This document shows positions 9,066-19,055 of a stretch of 64,000 nucleotides of DNA, in pieces (the stretch's first letter is position 1; every line of letters begins with the position of its first letter). Where the stretch lies: contig JAWNGF010000009.1 of NCBI GenBank assembly GCA_037039685.1, positions 1,860,001 to 1,924,000 of the forward strand, in the 5' to 3' direction. A program made the translations under genes and the position numbers. The stretch comes from Ceratobasidium sp. AG-K (lineage: Eukaryota; Basidiomycota; Agaricomycetes; Cantharellales; Ceratobasidiaceae). The notes under the pieces are model-generated. The model saw only the letters and a program-made list of their open reading frames with translations. It did no database searches and was not told the origin of the DNA.

Positions 9066-9524
9066 TGTTGTGAGCCTTGCTCCCTCCATCAGACTTGTCT
9101 GTGTCTCGTCCTGTCTCGTGGCTGTGTCTGTTATGTTTTGTTTCTTGTTTCCCACTGCATTGCCACCTCCTTGTGGTTTTCCTGTTACATTGTGTAACAT
9201 GGCTGTGCTTTGTACGAGTCATGTCTGTTCATACAGCATGACTCATATGGACACTCCTGATTGGTCGACTGCTATGACTCATGTGGCTGCACTCTGTATG
9301 ACTCGGCCTCCTTTTTCGATATATATAGAGGACCAACAAGCCTGGTAACCCCAGCTTGTTTTGTGTTGTCAAACATCCCCTTTGAGTGACACTTTGAACC
9401 ACCCCTACCCTCAAGAGCCTACAGACAGTCAAGTGTGTTGCGGTTCAAGAGGTCACTTAGGTCTTAGTGCCGTCCACTCTCCATCGTGGCTTGTCTCATA
9501 GCCACCAAGAAGAAGCTTACAACA
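9066..9524 (+). repeat. 3' LTR of the outer Gypsy element (459 bp)
   Basis: Begins TGTTGTGAGCC after a polypurine tract and ends AAGCTTACAACA. Contains TATATATA (9320-9327) and, starting 33 nt after the first T, AGCTTGTTTTGT (9353-9364), the presumed RNA 5' end and self-primer. Related LTRs are at 11710-12167, 22651-23117, 28466-28932 and 43786-44252, all in the opposite orientation. Confidence 0.92.
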
Positions 9525-11704
9525 GATGGGTTTGTGTGTGCACTTTCCTTGCACAAGATCACCCTGTCTAATTGAGTAATAAATGTGCATTCATGACAAG
9601 GTGTGGCATACCTCTGCATTCCTTTGGCACTTTTGCTTGCTCACAATGCAAGCAATCACTTGACTGCCCTTGCTGGCTCACCACCACATCTCCCAACACT
9701 CCCCAGCAGATGGCACCTCTCCCCATCAAAATGCCACTCCTCCCCAGCAAAATGCCACATCTCTTGAGCACTCGTGGAGCCTACAATGCCCTGCAGGGTG
9801 CTTGCCAGCTCCAGAGGACACATCCCTTTTGCTGACATCATCAGCAAAAACCTGCCAACCCTGGGAGTACTTTGGAAAATTGGACTTTCAGGATAAGTAG
9901 TATATATTTACCCACCACATTTGGAGTGATTTGAAGCATTTTGGGGGTCTCCAGAGGTGTTTAAATCACTCCATATCAGCTGAGCAGATTCTGACCACTT
10001 TGAATCAAGATGTGTTGATTCAAAGCAGTCCAGATCAACCAGCTCAATTGAAAGCACCCCAAATAACCCTTTGTATGCTCCAGATCACTCCAAATCACAG
10101 TGGTCTGCTTCAAATCACTTCAAATCCACCCTGGGATCTCAAATCAGCCCAGATGACCCAACAACTTCTGGAATCAATTATTCAATATCAAAATTTCCTT
10201 TTTAGGTAGATTTGATTTGATTATTCACATTTCAAATAAAAGCTATGTTTTGATCCAGCCACTGGTTTGCCTTTCCCTGTGCATCAAAGTGACTAAATGC
10301 TCAAGTGGAACAGGGGGGAAGAGGAACTTGAAGAGAGGAGGTGGCACTTCAACTCAAAGTCAGCTGCTGATGGCCAAGTGGAGCTTACTCACCTTCCAAT
10401 TTCGGAATTTCAAATTTATCAAAATTTGTCAGCAGGTATGCACAGTCTCAGACTTTCCAAATATGGTAACCAATCCGTATTTGGACAAGAAATGAGCAAG
10501 ATATTGGCAAAATACTTTCCCAGACACAAGTCTTTTTGATGGAAATTTGCCTAATATGGTAAATTTGCAATGGGATGTTCAATTAGTACCCTCCTTGATC
10601 AACATATAGGGTTCCCATCACTGATATGACCAATTGATCTGATGGGATTTGAGGACTCCTAAGGTGATTTGGGGTGATTTGGAGCAACCCAGGTGATTTG
10701 GAGCACTTTGAAACTTGGCACCTTGATTCATAGTCATTTGGAAGCCTTTTAAAAATGGACTTTCATTTGGTGATTTGAGCATTTGGAGCACTTTTGAGTA
10801 CTCCCCAACTCTGCTGGTTTTTGCTGATGGTAGAAGTTGCTAGCCATGGTCATTGCCAGGTAACTAGACAAGACACCCAAGAGGGAGCATGTCAGTGGGT
10901 TGCAAACAAAGGTCAGCCAAACATGCATGTCACAAAACCATGCTGACAGTTTCCTGGAACCAAACTGGGACAATCCCCATTAGGAATCATGCCATTGGAT
11001 ATTGACTTCCAACAATTCAACCCATGTGAAGGCTGTCAATGCAGCAACACTATGTGGGACAATCCCAATGAACTACAAACTTTGGGTGCCAACTCCTTAC
11101 TAGAGCTGCCCAGGTTCCAGGACATCACATGATTTGGACCAGGAAATGGGACAACTGGTTTTTTTTGCATGTTGCTTATTTGCATATCTTGAAATGTCTT
11201 GTGTAGAGTCTGAATATCCTATAGTATTGATTTGCACACTTATTTTGACAATAAACCTCAACATGGTGTCCTGGCAAGCTTTTGACTTGCACTTGAGCCA
11301 CAAAACTGACCCTTCCAGGGTTTGATTGCACATTTGTGTTGGGGGTTGGCTGGTTATGTTGAATTGAGTCAGTTGGTATCATTTGATGGGTCTCAGATAG
11401 TAGAATAGTCACTATCTGATCTGCTCATATCATGTGCATCACTGTCTGGCACTGGCACAGTAATTGTATCTGCACCAACCGGTCCATTCCACAGACAGCC
11501 AGTGGCTGATTTGTCACCAAAACACTCCCAGCTGACAGATAATGGAGTCCAATCACCATACTTGACCCATATTTCTTGTATCTGCTGATGCTTATCTCAT
11601 GCTGGCCTTGATCCAACTGTCCTGTTTCACAGTCAGCCCCCATTTTGCCCTTCACCTCCCATTTCTCCAGGATTGGTTACTTTTTTATGATCCTAAGTTT
11701 GTGC
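9525..11704. other. Gene-poor, degenerate repeat DNA
   Basis: No convincing gene. The stretch lies between two oppositely oriented LTRs of one family. It contains variants of TCCAAATCACTCCAAATC-type and GGTGATTTGGAGCACTTTG-type strings near 9920-10160 and 10650-10770, which look like an old amplified repeat. All open frames are short and of low-complexity composition. Confidence 0.6.
9701..9762 (+). repeat. Three imperfect 20-21-bp tandem units
   Basis: Units start at 9701, 9721 and 9742, each beginning CCCCA(G/T)CA and ending TGCCAC-like ACTCCT/ACATCT. They differ at a few positions. A short minisatellite with no sign of coding selection. Confidence 0.6.
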
Positions 11705-11709
11705 AGTTG

Positions 11710-12167
11710 TGTCGTAAGCTTCTTCTTGGTGGCTATGAGACAAGCCACAATGGAGAGTGGACGGCACTAAGACCTAAGTGACCTCTTGAACCGCAACACA
11801 CTTAAGTGTCTGTAGGCTCTTGAGGGTAGGGGTGGTTCAAAGTGTCACTCAAAGGGGATGTTTGACAACACAAAACAAGCTGGGGTTACCAGGCTTGTTG
11901 GTCCTCTATATATATTCACAAAGAGGCCAAGTCATACAAGGCGCAGCCACACAAGTCATACAAAACAGCCAGTCAGGAGTGTCCATGTGAGTCATGCTGT
12001 ATGAACAGACATGACTCGTACAAAGCACAGCCGCGTTACACAATGTAACAGGATAACCACAAGAAGGTGGCAACGCGGTGGGAAAAGAGAAACAGAAAGT
12101 AATGTACGCAGCCAGGAGACAGGACGAGACGCAGATGAGTCCAATGGAGTGAGCAAGGCTCACGACA
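11710..12167 (-). repeat. Solo LTR of the outer-element family
   Basis: A 458-bp LTR in minus orientation, beginning TGTCGTAAGC and ending CTCACGACA on the plus strand. The 5-bp direct repeat AGTTG flanks it at 11705-11709 and 12168-12172. No internal sequence is attached, so this is a solo LTR left by recombination between the two LTRs of a complete element. Confidence 0.9.
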
Positions 12168-12295
12168 AGTTGTATGTTGGCTCTGGGGGCTCACCCTCAC
12201 ACAATTTGGGATCATTTAAATTGGTTCCAAGTATGTGAGAGACAACCATCAAGCGTGTCCCGGAACCCATGTCACCAAAATCCTCTGACACTAAC

Positions 12296-12412
12296 GAGTG
12301 CTGGTTTGCTCATACGTGCTTGCTTGGGTAAAGAAGCACTCAGGAGCACCCGAGTGGCTGTGCAATTGGTGCTCCTATACCTAAGTGAGCATGCACAAGC
12401 AAATCGGCACTC
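12296..12412. repeat. 117-bp imperfect hairpin element
   Basis: The left arm starts GAGTGCTGGTTTGCT and the right arm, read in reverse complement, starts GAGTGCCGATTTGCT; pairing continues with mismatches for about 35 bp each side. The mismatches are mostly transitions. No clear target duplication was found, so the class is uncertain. The sequence between 12168 and 12295 shows nothing recognisable. Confidence 0.5.
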
Positions 12413-12672
12413 ACAAGCCCAAAAAAGAACCAACGGATTTGCTTGAGCAGCAGCTCTAGTATTGGTACCTAATCCAGTGACTATTTTGTGGGATTATGTG
12501 AGGTAGTTTGATTGTCCCAATTGTTCCACCGCTGATCCTTTGGGTGGCTAGGTTTTCAACGAGACCCTTGCCAAGAATCTCCAACCCGGTACCAAGTTGA
12601 CAGTGAGCCACCTTCACGAGATATAGTAGACTTCCTGTATTCTGATGTCCTACATAGGTCATGTTCGACGTA

Positions 12673-12850
12673 CTCAGCAAAAAGTGAAAATGCTCCGGAG
12701 CGCGTGAGGGCTCCGAAGTTCTCCTTAGGCTCCTGCAGCGCTCAGGAGCATGTGATTGCAACGCTCCCAGTGCGCTCCGGAGCCTACACAGTGCTCCCGA
12801 GCAAAACCCCGGCTCCGGAGCGCACAGGAGCATTTTCAATTTTTGCTGAG
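12673..12850. mobile_element. 178-bp MITE with TA target duplication
   Basis: Terminal inverted repeats begin CTCAGCAAAAAGTGAAAATG on the left and CTCAGCAAAAATTGAAAATG on the right (reverse complement), about 25 bp in all. TA dinucleotides flank both ends (12671-12672 and 12851-12852), as for Tc1/mariner-type elements. The GC-rich interior repeats the palindrome GCTCCGGAGC. Non-coding, so it would need a transposase from elsewhere. Confidence 0.8.
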
Positions 12851-12852
12851 TA

Positions 12853-14226
12853 AGTGTATTCCTGGTACAGAGCCACGGGCTGCTGAACACTATAAAAATA
12901 CCTAGTGTTGCCATAGTGGTGGTACCGTTCGGAGTACTTAAAATGTCCTTGAAAAGCTGGGAGATTTAACCCAATGAAAAGGTACTCTTTATAACGGAAC
13001 GAACACCACCGAAGCCTGGAGGAGCCGCCCGGGGCAGGGCGTTATCAAAATTACAGACACATTTTACCAGGAGCTCAGAGCAGCCGTTGATGGAAGACAA
13101 TAAAGAGTTGTTTGGTAATTTGCTAGGTGAGTGACCCCGTTGACATACTTTCAGGAAGTGTCCACATCGAGGCCGGCATGGTATACAGGTCTTCCGACTC
13201 TCGCCAATCTGGATAGTTCGACTCCTGTTACTATCAGGCCTAGAGGAACCAATGTACCTGCCTGCCAGCTCTTGTCGGATGCGAACGTGAGGCAGAGTAG
13301 TGTGTCATTCCATGAACAATGTGAAGTGGTAAGCGTAATGTGATATGGTTGAGGCGGGGTGAGGCTTATATTAGGTGTGATTTCATGACAAGATTTGTTG
13401 GGCAGCGTGTACCGATGTTCAGCGTGCGATCAAGATGGAAGATACTGGGGGTCGCTTCACAAAGGTGTATCGCTAATCCCTATGACGTGATTCCATACGA
13501 CGGTTTCCGGTCAAGGCGCTCACCGACTATATAAATACACACAACGCCCACGAAGGAACATATCGGGGTCTGAACCGTCATATCAAGTACGTGCATCAGA
13601 GCGTAGCTGAATGCGACGGGCTGAACAGTGCACGCGCTTTGCTAGAGATGTTTTTGATGGTCACAACAACGCTAAGAGTATCCTGGATTTTGGCACACAG
13701 GCTATCCAGCATCCACAGGTTAGCCATGGCACATACTTGGTCTCTAATTGTCACCTTATCACGGGCTCATAGGTGTATGCTACCAATAATGTCTCGCAGA
13801 CCCACGATTATTTCATTAGGCCGCTTGACGTATGTGATGAGTTTTGACAGTCTGGGCTCTGGACAAATACTTGTTTTTATACGGTAGTTTGTAAAAAAAT
13901 ATTGAATTCAACTTTCTGCAACATCCAGTCACATGAAACATGCTCTGCGGAATCTTCAATCAGCTTCAAGGTGCTCATGTTGCTGGATAAATGTGCGTGA
14001 ACTTTCACGTTTGTCTCGTCACGTGCAGATGATCACATGACCTGACCTCGGAACTCGAGCGTGCCCGTGGACCAACCGTGGACGGCGAGCCTTGAAAGTC
14101 GGGGTGAGCAAAAACAGACTAGTAAACGACGACAGCATCTAACCAAAATGCTCACACTCGCCGCCATGCAGACTCGCACGGCAAAACCTCGCCTAGACTC
14201 GACAGTGGCTGCCACGTAGCACCCTC
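12853..14226. other. Intergenic DNA, possible decayed gene
   Basis: No gene that I can name. Between about 13080 and 13340 a frame with plausible splice signals (GTGAGT near 13129 and CTTTCAG near 13153) reads through SRPAWYTGLPTLANLD and could be a gene relic. Around 13591-13887 a 98-residue frame has no recognisable motif. The final 200 bp are probably the promoter of the next gene. Confidence 0.35.
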
Positions 14227-15692
14227 ATGTCTCGAACATATTTCCCCTCGGACGGACAGGCGAGCGGCGATCAGTACCAGCAGTTTACGGAAAGCACGCC
14301 CCAGCCTCAGTCTTCTACGCACGACTCGACGACTAATGCAGAAGGGTATAGCCTCTATCCTGATAATACGTTTCCCGAGACCGAGGTCCCGCCGCAGTAT
14401 CATGCTCCCAGCGAGGACGGATCGTCGTTTGAGGATCGTCTGAGATCGTTGATGCGTCGACAGGGCGATGAGTTGCGAACGTTTGCAGAGCGCGAGGCAC
14501 GCAATATCGACGAGGTCAGTTTATTCTCATAGACTAGATCTTGCTCTAAGTTGTGCAGATTCGGTCCCAAGCGGCGGTAATGGCCAACGCATCCCCCCAC
14601 GAGTTTTTGTACTCGGTCTCAATGCAGCCGCTCACACCACAAGACACCATCACACGGATGGACGCCGCACTCGAACATCTCCACCAAGCCCTCGGGTACG
14701 ACGGATTCCTCGCAGTCGTCACCCCCGTCGATGCAGACGGCGACGGCGGGATCACAGCCGGTACCAAACTTGGCCTCGAATTCTGGAAAGGACTGCGTGG
14801 GGGAGGGCTGGCCGGACTGAAGTCGCTCAAACTGCGGTGCAAGGCGAGTCGCGAAGGGTTGGGTCCGGTTCCGGCGAGTACAAGTGTGCCGAGTACGACG
14901 GCCTCGCGAAAGAGTTTGGATATCAAGCAAGAGTTGAATAGTGCGATGCGGAATGCGCTGCGCGAGGCGGCGGGGGATCCGTTGGCGGAGATGAGGTGGA
15001 CCAAGCCGGAGCAGTTGGAGGGGTACGGGGTGCGGATTATTGGGTGGCCGCCGGAGATTGCGTTACGGAACCCGAGCAATAATCCTGTTCGGTGGGTACC
15101 AAGGTCTGTCCTTTCACTCTTACTGACTCGCAACAGGGACAACAAGACTCTGCTCTCGCTGCTTAAATCCGGCCAACTGCGGTTTGTCAGAAAAGACTCG
15201 TCGGAGTGGGACCAGGCCGATCCGGGGGTGCTCGTGCGCTCGACCGCACAAGCTCAAGCCCAATCCCATATGACGCCCACCCAACTCGGCCCACCCACCA
15301 TCTCGCGCACTCCCTCTGGGTTCATCCATCCCCATCCGCCGCAACAACAACCTCCACAGCCCGCCCAACCCTCCCAACCCGCCCAACCTAATCTGCCACA
15401 CCAGCAACCCCTAGGACACCCACAAATCGCATATGTGTACCAAGTCCCCGCGCCAGGTCAAGGATGGATCCTTCCCCCCGGCGTATACGGCGCACCGTTC
15501 CCTCCCTCGCACATGGTCCCCGAAGACCCCAACGCAAGCTCGAGTGCAACAGTTGCCACCAGCCAAATCACAAGCGGAAGCGGGGCCGTCTCGCCCTCTG
15601 CCACCACCGGTCGAAAGCGACGAACCGAGGCGGGGGGGTCGGCTAGCAAAAAGCGAAACAGAACCGGAGCGGCGGTCGAGGCGTCTGGCTAA
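14227..15692 (+). CDS. Uncharacterised protein with proline/glutamine-rich tail
   Basis: Exons 14227-14514, 14559-15091 and 15137-15692 encode about 458 residues. Both introns (44 and 45 nt) keep the frame. The amino terminus is acidic and serine-rich. A helical middle part (about 100-260) includes ITRMDAALEHLHQALGYDGF and a conserved-looking IIGWPPEIALRNPSNN. The last 150 residues are rich in proline and glutamine and end with the basic cluster GRKRRTEAGG and KKRNRTGA, a likely nuclear localisation signal. This composition suggests a transcription-associated or nuclear protein, but I recognise no named domain. Confidence 0.75.
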
Positions 15693-15842
15693 TCGACGGC
15701 CTCGACGGCCGCTCGATGTCTTGTACTATACTATGGAACTTTCTTTGTACATATTGGAATCGTATCGTTTGTGGATGTGCACGTGATGAGGGTAAAATTA
15801 TATTGCCAATTAGAGTTTCATTGCTCTCCACTGTGATCGACG

Positions 15843-17052
15843 ATGGGTCGTACGAAAGCCAAGAAAGTCAAGGCCACTAAAGCAGCGGCGACAACTGGGC
15901 CCGAACCGTCTATCGAATCATTGTTCGAGAAGGCACAAGAACTAGTGATCCAATGTAACTATGACCTCGCCCATCGGTTCGTCCAACGGATACTCGACCG
16001 AGATCCCACCAACGTCGAGGCCCGAGAGATGAGCGCCGTAGTAGACTTGGAACGAGGGGAGCTTGAATCGGCCACACAGGTAAGTCTCACCAGGTTAATT
16101 AGGTGCATCTCGCTAACATGCATCAGCCAGACACTCCTCGCACTCGTTCCCCCCTCTCCTACTGCCCCTAATCCCCCACCCCACTCGGCGTATCTGTACC
16201 TGGCACAACTGAGCGACGGGCCGCACGAAGCGCTCAAGTATTACCAGTCTGCAGTGGACTTGATCGTCCAGCGAGTGAACGCAGGAACCGCAGATCTCGA
16301 CGAGCTGAAAAAGACGGCGGCCAAGGCTCTCGTAGCGATGATCGAGATTTGGATGTCCGACTTGTGGTGAGTATCCTCCTTACTCCCGACTAAATCTCAC
16401 ACTCGGCAGTATGGAACCCAACGCTGAAACAGAATGCGACAACCTACTCGCCCTCGCCCACTCGACAGACCCCGGAAACGTCGAAGTCCTTCAATCCGAG
16501 GCCTCCATCCGACTCTCCCAGTCCCGCCCCGACGATGCACAAAAAAGCGTCGCAGCAGCCTGGGCAGCCTGGCGAGACCTCCCACCCGGCGACCTCAAAA
16601 TCCCACCCGGCGAGACTCGACTCCAGCTAGCCAAGCTCATGCTCGAGTTGGGCGGAAACGGGGATGCGCTGGAAGTGATTGCGGGAGTGGTGGCCGAGGA
16701 CGACCAAGATGTGGAAGCGTGGTATTTGGAGGGGTGGTGTTTGTGGGGGATGGCCCAGCAGGTCAAGGAGCCTGCGGACAAGGGCAAGGGAAAGGAAGAG
16801 TTGGATTGGGAGGACTTGGCGAGGGATGCGCGGGATTGTCTCGAGACGTGTAAAATGGTAAGTTTGGAGGTGGTTGTTGACGTTTGCTGATGGGTGTAGT
16901 TGCATACGGGCCAAGGACACCCTGACCAACCGATGCTTGCACACGTCGAGGAACTGCTCGCTCAACTCGACGAGCTCGGGATCAAACCTTCGTCTGAGCA
17001 GGGGGACGAGGAGGACGAGGAGTGGGAAGACGAAGACGTTGAAATGTCATAG
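15843..17052 (+). CDS. ACL4: TPR protein, ACL4-like ribosomal protein uL4 chaperone
   Basis: Exons 15843-16079, 16131-16366, 16410-16857 and 16900-17052 give about 357 residues. A lysine-rich start (MGRTKAKKVKATKAAA) is followed by tetratricopeptide-like helical pairs, including SLFEKAQELVIQCNYDLAHR and TNVEAREMSAVVDLERGELE near residues 28-75, then HSAYLYLAQLSDGPHEALKY. A second TPR block begins around residue 165. The protein ends in an acidic tail (GDEEDEEWEDEDVEMS). This architecture matches the fungal Acl4/UPF0661 family, which shields newly made uL4 and takes it to the nucleus for 60S assembly. It is convergent with VPS51, the stop codons only 11 nt apart. Confidence 0.8.
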
Positions 17053-17063
17053 ATTACAATGTA

Positions 17064-17864
17064 TTACATTAGTTGTGGTTCGACGGATACTTCTGCGCTC
17101 AGTCGAGAGATTTCGGAGAATGCGGACATGAGCTTGTCCAAGTCTGCATCGAGGCTCTCGGCCCGGGTTTTCATCTAGGGAGGGTGAGTGGGAGTGGAGG
17201 GTGAGGCGGGGGACGTACAGCGGAAATGGTGTCGCTCGCGGCGATGAGTTCGTGGTGGTGGTTGTATACGAGGGATTGTCGTTCGCCGTCGAGTTGTCGG
17301 ATCTCTGTGGGAGGTCAGCATTGGTAGATAGATTGGACCTGGGCTCACCCTGTACCAGCTCATTCTCCTTTTTGAGTAACTCTGGTAACGTGGCGGTAGT
17401 GATGAGGTGCTCATAGTACGCTTTCACATCGAAATTCGGAGAGTCTAAACCGATAGGAGTTATAGCGTTAGAATCTCGACAGACTCGACAAGCCCACCCA
17501 AATCCATAGGATCCTTGGATCTCAGACTCCCAGTAGCAGCCGCCACACCCAGCCCATAATGCTTCCTCAACAAGTCCCGTGCGCGTCCACCTCGGGCACT
17601 TCGCGTAATTCCCGGCGACACGGGTGGAGTCTCTCCCCCCGGTAAAGGCGACAGAGGCGACAATAGTTCTTGCGTATTCAGAAATTGGGCACTTTGAGGA
17701 TTGGGTGAGAGCGGAGCAGGTGAGCCGGCCGTGAGTGGAGGCGTCGAGGCGAGTTTAGATAACGGCCGAGCCGTGCCAGGCGTTGTAGGTACGGGTGACT
17801 TGGACCCAGGGGACTTGGAACCAGGCGTAGAAGGGGGCGTGCTAAGTGGAGTAAGCGACGACAT
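17064..17864 (-). CDS. VPS51: VPS51-like GARP complex subunit
   Basis: Exons 17864-17498, 17444-17349, 17304-17219 and 17174-17064 give about 219 residues. The first 110 are proline/serine-rich and disordered. The core reads ARDLLRKHYGL, then DSPNFDVKAYYEHLI, LPELLKKENELVQEIRQLDG and LVYNHHHELIAASDTIS, followed by a coiled coil (TRAESLDADLDKLMSAFSEI). This is the Vps51/Vps67 domain, which in yeast binds the t-SNARE Tlg1 and helps tether endosome-derived vesicles to the Golgi. Start chosen at MSSLTPLST because the frame upstream has no ATG before a stop. Yeast Vps51 is similarly short (164 residues). Confidence 0.85.
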
Positions 17865-17972
17865 GAATGGCCCGTGGCTGTCGAGCACAAACGCGACACG
17901 CTGACGTAATCATCCCAAGAAAACACCAAAAGACGTGTCATAAAAAGAATAACTACAAGTCGAGTCGTACCA

Positions 17973-18500
17973 TCAATACCCTCCTCCACCTGCCCTTGTC
18001 CTTCTGCGCTCAAACGTCTGCTCGCCTGTGACGGGTGTGATCGGTGTCCCGCTGTCGCTGACCATGTTCCCCGACTCGTCTGGTTTTTCCTCGGTGGTGG
18101 TTTCGTGGCCGCTCAGAGGGGTGGGGTCGTAGTACAGGTTGGATTCCTTGTCAACGAGGTATCTGTGGAGTGTGAGCGTGGGCCAGACGGTGTCGAGGTG
18201 CTTACTGTTGGATCCCGACGTCCCATTGGGGTCCTCGGGCTGCTCGTGCCGATATCAAGAGGCTGTTCCATTCCGATGCTTGGAGCTACACGATATTAGC
18301 TTAGATAAATGATGTGTAACAGGACTCACTGCAGCTTTACTCCTCGCCGTCTGACCAGCTCCTCCATGGTCATACGAAAAACGTTTTCCTTCAGACTCGG
18401 CAGCTTGCTTGATCTCGGACAGCAACTCCTCGGACGCAGCTGCACTCGCGTGTCGCGGAACGGTAATCACTACGGAACCGGGTGGTACGCCAGGCGCCAT
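17973..18500 (-). CDS. Small uncharacterised protein (about 146 residues)
   Basis: Exons 18500-18330, 18285-18206 and 18162-17973; intron phases 0 and 2 are consistent and the sum is a multiple of three. It begins MAPGVPPGSVVITVPRHA, continues with a charged helix (EELLSEIKQAAESEGKRF), then YLVDKESNLYYDPTPLSG and a basic, glycine-rich end (FERRRTRAGGGGY). No membrane segment or known motif. It is head-to-tail with VPS51, only 108 nt from stop to start codon, and the two may share regulatory sequence. The splice model is inferred from the sequence alone. Confidence 0.6.
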
Positions 18501-19055
18501 GCTGGTCAAGAGACAAACACAAAGTTGCACGTGACTGGGCGATCAGTGGCTGTGTTCGAAGCAAATGGCAGCCACGGCTCGAATGGGGAGTGTAAATCCC
18601 GTTGATCTTCTCGCCAAGTTTCCGTCTGGTCGGGTGGTTGTGCCTTGCGTCGAGGATCGATCGGGTTGACAAAAGGCAATTGCCATAGGACCATGACGGG
18701 ATTGGTTCATAGAAAGAGTTGTGTTTGGTACGAGCCAATCGGACGCCGGCTTTCTGATGAACTGTGCGATTTCCAGGCACAAAGACCAAGACGTGTTCAC
18801 CCGACTCGATATCCCCAGTCGCAATAGCCACAAACGACAAACGCACACCAGACAGCCCGGCATCTCCCATCACAAAATGAAATCTCGTACCAAACGAGAC
18901 CACCGATCGCGCATTCCTCTAATCACACCTCGAAAAGGGATAGGCACATACACCTTACGTAACGACGCGAATGCCACCACCCGTTCGAGGGTCGTTTTTT
19001 GCGGCCGCAATCTTGATAGAGGCACCTCTCGCGCCTGCGCTCCTTATCCCGCGCC
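18501..19055. other. Divergent intergenic region
   Basis: Upstream of both the small minus-strand gene and the plus-strand P450. Open frames here (for example on the minus strand at 18391-18903) have no recognisable motifs and overlap the neighbouring gene's first exon. Probably promoter sequence for both genes. I see no TATA box in a clear position. Confidence 0.5.

Larger units (their letters stand above)
1..9524 (+). mobile_element. Outer Ty3/Gypsy chromovirus, split by a nested element
   Basis: Plus-strand Gypsy element whose left part lies outside the window. Bases 1-94 encode the integrase zinc-finger region. The reading frame stops at 95, where another retrotransposon sits, and resumes at 7040 with the rest of the integrase, a chromodomain remnant, a third ORF, a polypurine tract (9053-9062) and a 459-bp 3' LTR (9066-9524). 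The five bases CAGAG are present on both sides of the inserted element (90-94 and 7040-7044); removing the insert and one copy restores an uninterrupted CQRAKGTR reading. Its coding region has premature breaks, so it is not autonomous. It belongs to the same family as the element at 22651-28932, judged by protein and LTR similarity. Confidence 0.93.

Noticed and set aside
9525..11704. CRISPR-like or centromeric array
   Set aside because: Repeats are degenerate and irregularly spaced, with no regular spacer pattern.
14546..15145. 199-codon minus-strand ORF opposite the gene at 14227
   Set aside because: Overlaps a gene with consistent introns on the plus strand and has no motif of its own.
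17889..17972. An extra 5' exon joining the small gene at 17973-18500 to VPS51
   Set aside because: A GTACGA donor and GTCAG acceptor exist, but the phases do not connect MSAEGQGQVEEGID-type reading to VPS51; the same bases are the coding end of the upstream gene in another frame.
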